The notes below the pieces were generated by a model. The model made no database searches, had not been told where the DNA came from, and saw only the letters and a list, made by a program, of their open reading frames with translations. DNA of 64,000 bases. Origin: Limibacter armeniacum (lineage in GTDB: Bacteria > Bacteroidota > Bacteroidia > Cytophagales > Flammeovirgaceae). This document shows positions 8,844 through 16,872 of the stretch, piece by piece. The position numbers and the translations under genes were made by a program. The stretch lies in the NCBI RefSeq assembly GCF_036880985.1, contig NZ_JBAJNO010000008.1, positions 1,736,001 through 1,800,000 of the forward strand. The letters are read 5' to 3'. Position 1 is the first letter of the stretch; each line of letters starts with the position of its first letter.

Positions 8844-8933
8844 TAGAGTCGTAGTACCTGATTGTAGTAAGTAATATAGTAAACAGTTCAAGTAGCGATT
8901 GGTTGCAGGATTCAAACCTTTTGATGGATTCAC

Positions 8934-9383
8934 TCTCCCAATTTGACACTAGTGAACAGCTAATCTTCAGCTGTTCCGGTAGAACCTTACTACAGCAGTG
9001 AATAACCAAGCAAGTACCAAAGTCTTTGCTTGCTGCTTGAATCATATATTATAGAACACAAAATGTGGAAAGATTACTCCCTTGATTGACAGGAGATTGA
9101 ATAAGATTTAAAAAGAAAAGATCCGTTAAAATAGGCTGGGCAATAGGACTATCTCTATAATCGGTTTGATTCTTGTTTGTGAAACACTGTACTTACATCA
9201 AAATGAAAGCCTGATTGAACCTAATTCTTTTCTGAAAATGATGGTAATGTGATTACCTTTGTAAGTACTGAAAAAGGCTTGATATAAAAAGCCTTGGATT
9301 GTGAGGAAATACTTAATTTATGATTCGTTGTGATTGACCTGATTGAGATCGGGTTGTCATAGGGTGAGAACATCTAATAATAT
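8934..9383. other. Intergenic region between divergent cyclase and MBOAT genes
   Basis: About 450 bp without a convincing reading frame. It lies between divergently transcribed genes and should hold both promoters, but I found no clear TAnnTTTG element or strong hairpin. Confidence 0.5.
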
Positions 9384-10889
9384 ATGCTAGAACTTTTTTC
9401 GTATTCGGAGAACTCGCCACTACTGTTTACACAAAGTGCCTTCTGGCTTTTCTTTGGAGTAATTATGGTGGCTTACCTGTTTCTGCATGGCAGGGTAGAA
9501 GCAAGAAACAGGTTGCTATTGGTAGCCAGCCTTTATTTTTACTATCTGTCCAGTGGCTTTTATTTCTTGCTACTGGTATTTTCCACTTTTGTGGATTACT
9601 ATATTGGTGGCGCAATTTACAGGTCCAATAGTCCGACAAAGCGAAAACGGCTGGTTACACTCAGTGTAGTCATTAACCTGACATTATTAGCTTACTTCAA
9701 GTACACTTTTTTCTTTGCTGATGGTGTCAATACACTATTTGATACTGAATTGGAAGTGACGAACTTCTTGGCTGCATTTATGAATGTTTTTGGAGCCAAT
9801 ATGGATACGAGTAACATCTTCCTGCCTATTGGTATCTCGTTCTATACCTTCCAGACGATCAGTTATTCTGTAGATATTTACCGAGGTCAGCTCAAGCCTG
9901 TAAGAAATATTTATGATTTTGGGTTGTTTGTCAGCTTTTTTCCGCAATTGGTGGCAGGTCCAATCGTGAGGGCTTCAGAATTTATTCCTCAGATTTACAA
10001 TAAGTTTTCTCTTTCAAAAGAAGCATATGGCAGGGCACTGTTCCTGATAATGGTAGGTCTTTTCAAGAAGATCTATATCTCAGATTATATCTCCATCAAC
10101 TTTGTAGACAGGGTATTTGAAAGCCCGTTAAGCTTTTCAGGTTTTGAAAACCTGATGGCTTCATACGGTTATGCTATCCAGATTTACTGTGACTTCTCAG
10201 GTTATACAGATATTGCAATCGGAGTGGCATTGTTGTTGGGTTTTCAGTTGCCTTTGAACTTTGATTCTCCTTATAAGTCTACTAGTATTACTGAGTTTTG
10301 GAGAAGGTGGCATATATCACTGTCATCTTTCCTGAGGGACTATTTGTATATACCGTTAGGTGGTAACCGTAAAGGTAAGATTAGAACTTATGTCAACTTG
10401 GCTTTGACTATGTTGCTAGGAGGTCTGTGGCACGGTGCGCACATACGCTTTATCATTTGGGGTGCTTTGCATGGATTGGCGTTGGCATTCCATAAGATTT
10501 GGATGGAGAAGACGGGAAGCAAGCATAAAAAGAAGTCGTTTGGTAGACAAGTGGTGATGGGAGTAATTACTTTCCACTTTGTAACCTTCTGCTGGATTTT
10601 CTTCCGTGCTTCAGATATGAGAGCTGTTGAAGGCGTATTGATGCAGATTACAACCAACTTCAATTTTGAGGTGATTCCTCAGGTAGTAACCGCTTACTGG
10701 AAAGTATTCTTTGTATTACTAGTGGGGTTTGTAACACATTTGGCTCCTTACTCTTGGAAAAATTGGCTAAGAGAGGAGTTTACAACCATGCCAACTATCG
10801 TGAAGGCTTCACTGCTGGTGCTATTGGTATTTGTATTGTTCCAAAGCCGTTCTTCAGAGATACAGCCATTTATTTATTTCCAATTCTAA
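9384..10889 (+). CDS. MBOAT family membrane O-acyltransferase
   Basis: A 501-residue polytopic membrane protein of the MBOAT/AlgI/DltB group, which moves acyl groups across the membrane onto polysaccharides or other acceptors. Visible hallmarks are FFPQLVAGPIVRASEF near residue 190, the conserved loop FWRRWHISLSSFLRDYLYIP near 310, GGNRKG, and the catalytic histidine in GGLWHGAHIRFIIWGALHG near 350. The length is typical for AlgI-like proteins. The usual partner, a secreted SGNH/AlgJ-like acetyltransferase, is not next to it; the next gene is a convergent TonB receptor. The acceptor (exopolysaccharide or cell-wall polymer) is therefore unknown. Confidence 0.9.
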   Translation: MLELFSYSENSPLLFTQSAFWLFFGVIMVAYLFLHGRVEARNRLLLVASLYFYYLSSGFYFLLLVFSTFVDYYIGGAIYRSNSPTKRKRLVTLSVVINLTLLAYFKYTFFFADGVNTLFDTELEVTNFLAAFMNVFGANMDTSNIFLPIGISFYTFQTISYSVDIYRGQLKPVRNIYDFGLFVSFFPQLVAGPIVRASEFIPQIYNKFSLSKEAYGRALFLIMVGLFKKIYISDYISINFVDRVFESPLSFSGFENLMASYGYAIQIYCDFSGYTDIAIGVALLLGFQLPLNFDSPYKSTSITEFWRRWHISLSSFLRDYLYIPLGGNRKGKIRTYVNLALTMLLGGLWHGAHIRFIIWGALHGLALAFHKIWMEKTGSKHKKKSFGRQVVMGVITFHFVTFCWIFFRASDMRAVEGVLMQITTNFNFEVIPQVVTAYWKVFFVLLVGFVTHLAPYSWKNWLREEFTTMPTIVKASLLVLLVFVLFQSRSSEIQPFIYFQF

Positions 10890-10899
10890 GATACTGTTG

Positions 10900-10919
10900 A
10901 GACAAGGCATGCCTTGTCT
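10900..10919. repeat. 20-bp perfect palindrome, REP-like
   Basis: AGACAAGGCATGCCTTGTCT is a loopless perfect inverted repeat just after the MBOAT stop codon. It resembles the interspersed GTAGAGAC...GTCTCTAC palindromes found in many bacterial genomes. It lies between the gene and the next hairpin. Confidence 0.55.
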
Positions 10920-10951
10920 GTACGATGAGGAGAGGGAGATGCAATAAATTG

Positions 10952-10987
10952 AAAAGCCCTTGCTGAAACCAATCAGCAAGGGCTTTT
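10952..10987. terminator. Bidirectional terminator between MBOAT and TonB receptor genes
   Basis: A 15-bp perfect stem (AAAAGCCCTTGCTGA and its complement) with loop AACCAA and T-runs on both strands. It separates two convergent genes. The same hairpin, including the loop, recurs at 13751-13784. Confidence 0.85.
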
Positions 10988-11008
10988 TTATTTTTTGACT
11001 AATGCGTA

Positions 11009-13414
11009 TTAGAATCTATAAGTAAAGTTTGCTAATACTGATCTTGGAGTTTGAGGGCTGATGGTTGTCCATCCTGTGTAATACTCCTTGTCAAAGACGT
11101 TGTTCATTTTCAATCCAATACGGTAGTTTGATGCCTGATAGAAAATAGATGCATTGCCAATCGTATACTCAGGAAGCATAAATTCTCCGGAAGAACCGTA
11201 GTTGATTGCGTAGCTTTCACTTGCGCCATTGAAACCAATACCCAATCCAAATCCTTCCAATTTCCCTTGTTGGATTTCATAGCTTGCCCATAAGTTGTAC
11301 ATCGACTCTGGACCTGCTTCAAGAGGTCTGCGGTTCAGGATATTCTCGTTATCAGTTTTGGTAGTCTCACTATCGTTGTAGCTGTAGCCACCTCTGATAT
11401 CCAAACCGTCAATTGGGTTGGCACTTAGCTCCACCTCAAATCCTTTACTCACAACTTCTCCACCTTGGATCTTGTTGGTAGGTGAAGCAGGATCAGTCAT
11501 GACACGATCAGAAACCTTGATGTCATAATAGCTGACAGTTGCATTCAATCGGTTATTGAATAGGTTTGTTTTTACACCAAACTCAATTTGGTTAGCCTGC
11601 TCAGGGTCAAAAGTCTTCAGCGTTTGAGGACCGTCTTCTGTCTCAGATACTAATTGAGGGGCAACATTGGTAAAGCCATTCTGGTAGTTGGCAAATACGG
11701 AAAGCTTGTCAAGGATAGGCTGGAATACCAATCCAAACTTAGGAGAGAAAGCTGTTTGTTCATAGTCATCATCAGGCGTTGTAACATCACCATCGTTGTT
11801 GAATCTGTCAACACGAAGACCTACCATGGCAGAAAGGTTTCTTGTTATATTCAATACATCAGAAACATATACGCTGTAAATGCTGTATTCTGATTTGTTG
11901 TTTGATACGCTTGCATTTGCCAGTGCTGCATCTACTGCCGCAGTTGAAAGTGGATAAGCATTGCCTGTACCATCATCAACTGTTTCACCATTTGGTTTTA
12001 CATTTCCAAATGAGATATAACCAGTCCCGTTGTTGATCTCAACACCATTGAAGAAGTCCAAACCAACTACAACCCTGTTTCTAAGTGAACCTAGCTTGAA
12101 ATCGCCAATAAAGTTTTGTTGGATATCCGTTGTATGTGTATTGGAGTTTTGCTTGTTTAAACGGCGAGTGAAAACGTTATCACCAAACATACCATAGTCA
12201 TACAAATAAGTATAATACCCTTTAGTAGATGTGATGCTTTTAGAAAGCAAGGTTTGCGATCTCCAGTTGTCTGAAAGCTTGTAGTCCATTTCAACCCTGT
12301 AGTTTTGTGTAGGGTTTAGCAGGGTAAGGTCATTGCTAGTAAATGATAGCTTAGTATTGTATCCTAGCTCTTTCAGGTTTTTTGCAGCTGTAGGAGCGCT
12401 TCTGTTTAAGAACAGGAACATTGGGTTTGTCTGTTCAGCTTGTGTGATCTCTCCATAGAATGAGAAAGACAGGCGGTTGTTCACTTTGTAGGAAAGTGAA
12501 GGAGCTACAAAGAATGTCTTTCTGAAACCTGCATCCTGAAAACTTTGCTCAGTAGAATACGAAGTGTTTAGCCTGAAGTAGATGTTTTCCTCTTCGCTAA
12601 TTGCTGTGTTGAAGTCACCAGTCAATTGGTTGAAGCCAAACGATCCTGTTGTAAATGAAAGTTCAGCACCAGTACCAACATAAGGCTTTTTGGTTACTAC
12701 GTTGATCAATCCACCATAAGAAGTAACAGAGTTACCAAAAAGTGTAGCTGAAGGACCTTTCAGTACCTCAATGCGTTCGATATTGGCAGCGTTGATCGTT
12801 CCGTTTGTCAAGCCTGGTAGACCATTTACCAATTGAGGCTGAACGGAGAAACCACGAAGTGAGTAGTAACCTGCACCATCTCCACCACGACCTGTTGAAG
12901 CCCAAAGCTTGTTGATACCAACTGCATTTTTCAAGGCATCATCAAAGTTGGTTACAATTTGAGATTTCAGCAATTCATCTGTTACTGTGCTATAAACCTG
13001 TGTGTTTTCAATATCCTTTAGTGGAAGTTTAGCCACATAAGCTGTGTTTTCTCTTGAAAACTTGTTGATCCTTTTTCCTTCAACAGTTACTTCGCTCAGG
13101 ATTTCATTTCCTTCATACAGTGTGATGGTATTTAAATCCACTTGCTGATTTTCTGAAATGGAGAATGGGATTTCTTTTGATTTAAACCCAAGGTAAGATA
13201 CAGTAAGAACATGATCTCCTTTGACAATATTAGAGATTTCAAAGTTACCTAATTCATCAGAATGGGTACCTTGAGTAGTTCCTTTTATAAAAATATTAAC
13301 TCCAATTAGAGCTTCTTTTGAGTTATCAGAGACATTGCCTTTTACAGAGCCAGTTTGTGCATAGGCTGCCACACTAAGTATAAGTAAAAATAGAAGTGTA
13401 AGTTGTTTTTTCAT
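11009..13414 (-). CDS. TonB-dependent siderophore-type outer membrane receptor
   Basis: An 801-residue outer-membrane receptor. Signal peptide 1-20 ends in AYAQ. Residues about 22-95 are a CarboxypepD_reg-like beta-sandwich (GSVKGNVSDNSKEALIGVNI), typical of this phylum. The plug follows (about 150-250) with ERIEVLKGPSATLFGNSV and GGLINVVTKKP, then a 22-strand barrel ending in the C-terminal Phe (NFTYRF). The plug and the end of the barrel (FDKEYYTGW) are those of ferrichrome/siderophore receptors. It should import ferric siderophores with energy from TonB. It is monocistronic, with its own promoter upstream and hairpins on both sides. Iron regulation is likely but no Fur box was identified. 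Confidence 0.92.
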   Translation of the reverse strand: MKKQLTLLFLLILSVAAYAQTGSVKGNVSDNSKEALIGVNIFIKGTTQGTHSDELGNFEISNIVKGDHVLTVSYLGFKSKEIPFSISENQQVDLNTITLYEGNEILSEVTVEGKRINKFSRENTAYVAKLPLKDIENTQVYSTVTDELLKSQIVTNFDDALKNAVGINKLWASTGRGGDGAGYYSLRGFSVQPQLVNGLPGLTNGTINAANIERIEVLKGPSATLFGNSVTSYGGLINVVTKKPYVGTGAELSFTTGSFGFNQLTGDFNTAISEEENIYFRLNTSYSTEQSFQDAGFRKTFFVAPSLSYKVNNRLSFSFYGEITQAEQTNPMFLFLNRSAPTAAKNLKELGYNTKLSFTSNDLTLLNPTQNYRVEMDYKLSDNWRSQTLLSKSITSTKGYYTYLYDYGMFGDNVFTRRLNKQNSNTHTTDIQQNFIGDFKLGSLRNRVVVGLDFFNGVEINNGTGYISFGNVKPNGETVDDGTGNAYPLSTAAVDAALANASVSNNKSEYSIYSVYVSDVLNITRNLSAMVGLRVDRFNNDGDVTTPDDDYEQTAFSPKFGLVFQPILDKLSVFANYQNGFTNVAPQLVSETEDGPQTLKTFDPEQANQIEFGVKTNLFNNRLNATVSYYDIKVSDRVMTDPASPTNKIQGGEVVSKGFEVELSANPIDGLDIRGGYSYNDSETTKTDNENILNRRPLEAGPESMYNLWASYEIQQGKLEGFGLGIGFNGASESYAINYGSSGEFMLPEYTIGNASIFYQASNYRIGLKMNNVFDKEYYTGWTTISPQTPRSVLANFTYRF

Positions 13415-13452
13415 CTATCTATTATTTAGACTAAATACAAATAAATTTCAGG

Positions 13453-13483
13453 CAAATGTAAATTCGAGTCAGAGTTAATGCAA
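13453..13483 (-). promoter_or_regulatory. Bacteroidota-type promoter of the TonB receptor gene
   Basis: On the minus strand there is a TTG (-33 region), 20 nt and then TACATTTG, matching the TAnnTTTG -7 consensus of the phylum's main sigma factor. It ends 39 nt before the ATG. The rest of the gap up to 13750 is AT-rich, with nothing else recognised. Confidence 0.55.
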
Positions 13484-13750
13484 TTTATTTATAATAAATC
13501 TAAATTAACTTAATGTATATGGTTGATTGTCTGTGATAAATACTTTAGGGAAAGTGGATTGTGGCTTAATATTTTGATTTTGGAATTTATTATAAGTAGA
13601 GTTGTTTTTTGATGGATTTTTGTAACCAATTTATTGCTGATGAAAGAGTAGGTAGTATTAAGATTAAAAAGAAAGTCCTATGATGATAAATACTTTTAGT
13701 AGAGTGCTTTAAGTGATGTTAAAGAGGGATTTTTGGATTTGATTTATAAA

Positions 13751-13784
13751 AAAGCCCTTGCTGAAACCAATCAGCAAGGGCTTT
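13751..13784. terminator. Terminator after pgi, identical to the hairpin at 10952
   Basis: A 14-bp perfect stem (AAAGCCCTTGCTGA and its complement) with loop AACCAA. On the minus strand it is followed by a T-run, so it terminates the glucose-6-phosphate isomerase transcript. At least 34 bases are identical to the hairpin on the other side of the TonB receptor gene. Confidence 0.85.
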
Positions 13785-13805
13785 ATATTTTTACTCAAAA
13801 AGAGC

Positions 13806-15452
13806 TTATCTCATTTCCTTATAGGTATTGATCAATGCATTTGTAGAAGCATCGTGAGAAGTTACTTTCTCATCTCCACCCAACTCGGGAAGGATCTTGT
13901 TTGCCAATTGCTTGCCCAACTCAACACCCCATTGGTCGAAGCTGAAGATGTTCCAGATCACACCTTGTGCAAAGATTTTGTGCTCGTACATCGCAATCAT
14001 AGCCCCCAGCATAAATGGAGTTACTTTTTTCACAAGCATTGAGTTTGTTGGTTTGTTGCCCTCAAATACCTTGAAAGTTTTCAGTGCCTCGATTTCTTCA
14101 GCAGTTTTACCTGCTGCTTTCAGCTCATCTACTACTACTTCCTCAGTTTTACCCATCATCAGGGCTTCTGTTTGAGCGAAGAAGTTAGAAAGCAATTTAG
14201 GATGGTGATCACTTAGTGCATTGTGTGACTGTGCAGGAGCGATAAAGTCCGCAGGAATCAGTTTTGTACCTTGGTGAATCAGCTGGTAGAATGCGTGCTG
14301 GCCATTTGTACCTGGCTCACCCCAAATGATTGGACCTGTTTGGTAATCTACTGGATTGCCTGAACGGTCAACATACTTACCATTTGACTCCATATCTCCC
14401 TGCTGGAAGTATGCAGCAAAGCGATGCATATATTGGTCATATGGGAGCAAGGCTTGAGATTCAGCACCAAAGAAGTTGTTGTACCAAACGCCCAAAAGTG
14501 CCAAAATCACAGGGATATTTTTATCAAAATCAGTATTGTGGAAGTGCTTGTCCATCGCATGGGCACCTGACAATAGCTGTTCGAAATTGTCAAAACCAAT
14601 TGAAAGGGAGATAGACAAACCAATTGCTGACCATAGAGAGTAACGACCGCCTACCCAGTCCCAGAAACGGAACATGTTAGCTTTGTCAATACCGAATGCA
14701 GTTACCTTTTCCTCATTGGTAGAAAGGGCCACAAAGTGTTTCGCTACTTCATTCTCTTCTTTAGCAGCTTTCAGGAACCAGTCTTTCGCACTCTGTGCAT
14801 TTGTCATCGTCTCCTGAGTAGTGAATGTCTTTGAAGCGATAATGAAGAGTGTAGTCTCTGGGTTTACAGCTTTCAGTGTTTCTGCGATATGCGTACCATC
14901 CACGTTAGAGACGAAGTGTACATTCAGGTGAGTCTTGTAAGCTTTCAAGGCTTCGCTTACCATCAAAGGACCAAGATCAGAACCACCAATGCCGATGTTT
15001 ACAACATCTGTAATCGCTTTGCCTGTATACCCTTTCCACTGTCCTGATACTACTTTGTTTGTAAATTCCTTCATCTGTGCCAAAACAGCATTGACTTCAG
15101 GCATTACATCTTCACCATTCACTTTCATTGGATCATTGGAGCGGTTACGCAATGCAGTGTGGTAAACCGCGCGTCCTTCTGTCTCGTTGATCGCTTCACC
15201 GTTGAACATACTGTCGATGGCAGCTTTCAGCTCAACCTCGTTCGCAAGGTCTATCAGCAGTTGTTTTGTCTCGTCAGTGATGATGTTTTTCGAGTAGTCT
15301 AGGTAAAGCTCTTCAAACTTTACAGAAAACTTCTCAGCTCTAGAAGCATCTTGAGCGAAAAGGTCTCTCATATGGGTACCTTGGATTGCCTCAAAGTGTG
15401 AGACAAGTGCTTTCCAAGCGTTGGTTTCAGTCGGATTGATTTTCTTTAACAT
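13806..15452 (-). CDS. pgi: Glucose-6-phosphate isomerase
   Basis: A 548-residue cytoplasmic enzyme that interconverts glucose-6-phosphate and fructose-6-phosphate in glycolysis and gluconeogenesis. Both family signatures are present: [16 protein letters not shown] near residue 265 and [20 protein letters not shown] near residue 385, which holds the ring-opening His; the catalytic Glu is in GEPGTNGQ, and the C-terminal Lys is in [13 protein letters not shown]. The sugar-phosphate loop is [12 protein letters not shown]. The length agrees with the long (bacterial/eukaryotic) form. Single gene with its own promoter-like element and terminator. Confidence 0.97.
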   Translation of the reverse strand: MLKKINPTETNAWKALVSHFEAIQGTHMRDLFAQDASRAEKFSVKFEELYLDYSKNIITDETKQLLIDLANEVELKAAIDSMFNGEAINETEGRAVYHTALRNRSNDPMKVNGEDVMPEVNAVLAQMKEFTNKVVSGQWKGYTGKAITDVVNIGIGGSDLGPLMVSEALKAYKTHLNVHFVSNVDGTHIAETLKAVNPETTLFIIASKTFTTQETMTNAQSAKDWFLKAAKEENEVAKHFVALSTNEEKVTAFGIDKANMFRFWDWVGGRYSLWSAIGLSISLSIGFDNFEQLLSGAHAMDKHFHNTDFDKNIPVILALLGVWYNNFFGAESQALLPYDQYMHRFAAYFQQGDMESNGKYVDRSGNPVDYQTGPIIWGEPGTNGQHAFYQLIHQGTKLIPADFIAPAQSHNALSDHHPKLLSNFFAQTEALMMGKTEEVVVDELKAAGKTAEEIEALKTFKVFEGNKPTNSMLVKKVTPFMLGAMIAMYEHKIFAQGVIWNIFSFDQWGVELGKQLANKILPELGGDEKVTSHDASTNALINTYKEMR

Positions 15453-15507
15453 GGTTTCTCTAAAATTGTATATATAAAGTGGTAAAAATCGAAATTATAA
15501 GTCGGAA

Positions 15508-15515
15508 CAAAATTA
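15508..15515 (-). promoter_or_regulatory. Possible -7 element of the pgi promoter
   Basis: TAATTTTG on the minus strand fits the TAnnTTTG consensus, 56 nt before the pgi ATG. The expected upstream TTG is replaced by a weaker T-rich stretch. Confidence 0.4.
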
Positions 15516-15588
15516 CAATTTCAGATCAGTTTTAAAACCGATTTTTGTCACTTTACAAAGATCAAATGATGCTTTTTGGACATAAAAA

Positions 15589-15620
15589 AAGGATATCACT
15601 TCTGAATCAGTGATATCCTT
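15589..15620 (-). terminator. Terminator after the secreted unknown gene
   Basis: A 12-bp perfect stem (AAGGATATCACT and its complement) with an 8-nt loop, followed on the minus strand by a run of T. It lies 22 bp after the stop codon of the 15642-16583 gene. Confidence 0.8.
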
Positions 15621-15641
15621 CTGTTTTTTGTATTGAAATCC

Positions 15642-16583
15642 TCAGAGTAAATGGGCGAAAGTGGGTATCGTATTAATCCTTTTGACAGGATCATAGATGT
15701 CAAATCCCTGTACAACTCCATTTTCATCAATATAGAAATCTGTAAAGTAAGTATTAATGCCATTAGCAGATGGAATATGGCTTTTGTAGCGTAGGATCTT
15801 TTTTGAGGCTTTATTAGGCGCACTGATTGCCCTGCTTTTGTTGTCTGCCCTGCGTTGCTGCTTTACAGTATTTTTACTTTCCTTTTGACAATTTCTACCT
15901 GTGCTCTCATCTGAGTTGTTGCTAGGCTCAATTCCGTCATATGAAATGATTGCATCAATTTCATCCCTAAATTGATTTACTTCAGAAGTGTACTCTCTTT
16001 TTGCAGAGTCAGGAAGGGAAGTCTCGACTTGTACTGAGCGTGCCATTGGACGGGCAGACGGGAGAAACTTTTTCCACTGAGTGGACCTTGTAACAACTTG
16101 TTGCGGTGCTTGATAAACTTTTGTTCCCTCAAGTACTGCAATACGTTTATGACTTTGTGGTGTTGTTTGTTCAGGATGAATCGACAATGAAGCAAAAATG
16201 TCTTCTTTGGTCAGGATCAGTTCAGTTTCATTCGCATAAAAGTCGTGATAGAAGGTAGTATCACGTGCTGATCTGAAATCAATTTTGCTTAATGAAAACA
16301 GCATGTCAATTTCCTTTTGATTTCCAGTAAGCTCAATTATCTGAAGTGGATAGCCATAGTAGGCCAATAAGCCTGATTGCGTTTTGAATGTAACTTTACA
16401 GGCATTTTGATAGAGCATATTTTTGACATTGGCAGCAATGTCTGTACTGGTACTGTCTATGCAAAGTGCATTTGTGTCCCATGATCCTTTGGCATTGGAT
16501 CGGATACATGTCATCAGCATAGTAATGCATAGACAGTAGGTGATTTTTGAAGACGTTAGTTTAAGCATTAGATTACACATCAA
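15642..16583 (-). CDS. Secreted protein of unknown function
   Basis: A 313-residue protein not assigned to a family. The first 30 residues are hydrophobic with several Cys and end near SNAKG, consistent with a signal peptide, so it is probably periplasmic or surface-exposed. An alternative start is Met6. The middle is rich in Lys, Arg, Gln, Ser and Asn, with low-complexity stretches (residues about 220-260) that are likely disordered. The C-terminus (TYFTDFYIDENGVVQGFDIYD) has a beta-strand look with conserved-type Asp/Gly turns. Single gene, followed by a strong terminator; about 290 bp of AT-rich DNA separates it from the divergent exporter gene. Confidence 0.6.
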   Translation of the reverse strand: MMCNLMLKLTSSKITYCLCITMLMTCIRSNAKGSWDTNALCIDSTSTDIAANVKNMLYQNACKVTFKTQSGLLAYYGYPLQIIELTGNQKEIDMLFSLSKIDFRSARDTTFYHDFYANETELILTKEDIFASLSIHPEQTTPQSHKRIAVLEGTKVYQAPQQVVTRSTQWKKFLPSARPMARSVQVETSLPDSAKREYTSEVNQFRDEIDAIISYDGIEPSNNSDESTGRNCQKESKNTVKQQRRADNKSRAISAPNKASKKILRYKSHIPSANGINTYFTDFYIDENGVVQGFDIYDPVKRINTIPTFAHLL

Positions 16584-16760
16584 AAAAGTTGATTCTAAGG
16601 TTTAGCTGTCGAAAAAAAGTATTGTCCAAGGACAAAGAAAAAAGATAATTGATCTTCTAGAAACGCAATTTAATACAAATAATTAGCAATATAATACTAA
16701 AAAATCAGTAAATAATACCAATAATTATATTTTCTCAATATAAAGTGCAAAACGATGTCA

Positions 16761-16792
16761 TTGAGAGAACGTCATATCCTGACTTATATTTG
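16761..16792 (+). promoter_or_regulatory. Bacteroidota-type promoter of the FUSC exporter gene
   Basis: TTG, 21 nt, then TATATTTG, fitting the TTTG/TAnnTTTG pattern. It ends 80 nt before the ATG at 16873. Confidence 0.45.
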
Positions 16793-16872
16793 AACAATGG
16801 TGATTTGGATGGGTTGAATCATGGTATAATTGCAGAAGCCACATATAACTATAGACTGGATTATTAACACAA

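Noticed and set aside
10952-13784. TonB receptor as a transposon with terminal repeats
   Set aside because: The two identical hairpins are direct terminator-like repeats. There is no transposase and no target-site duplication.
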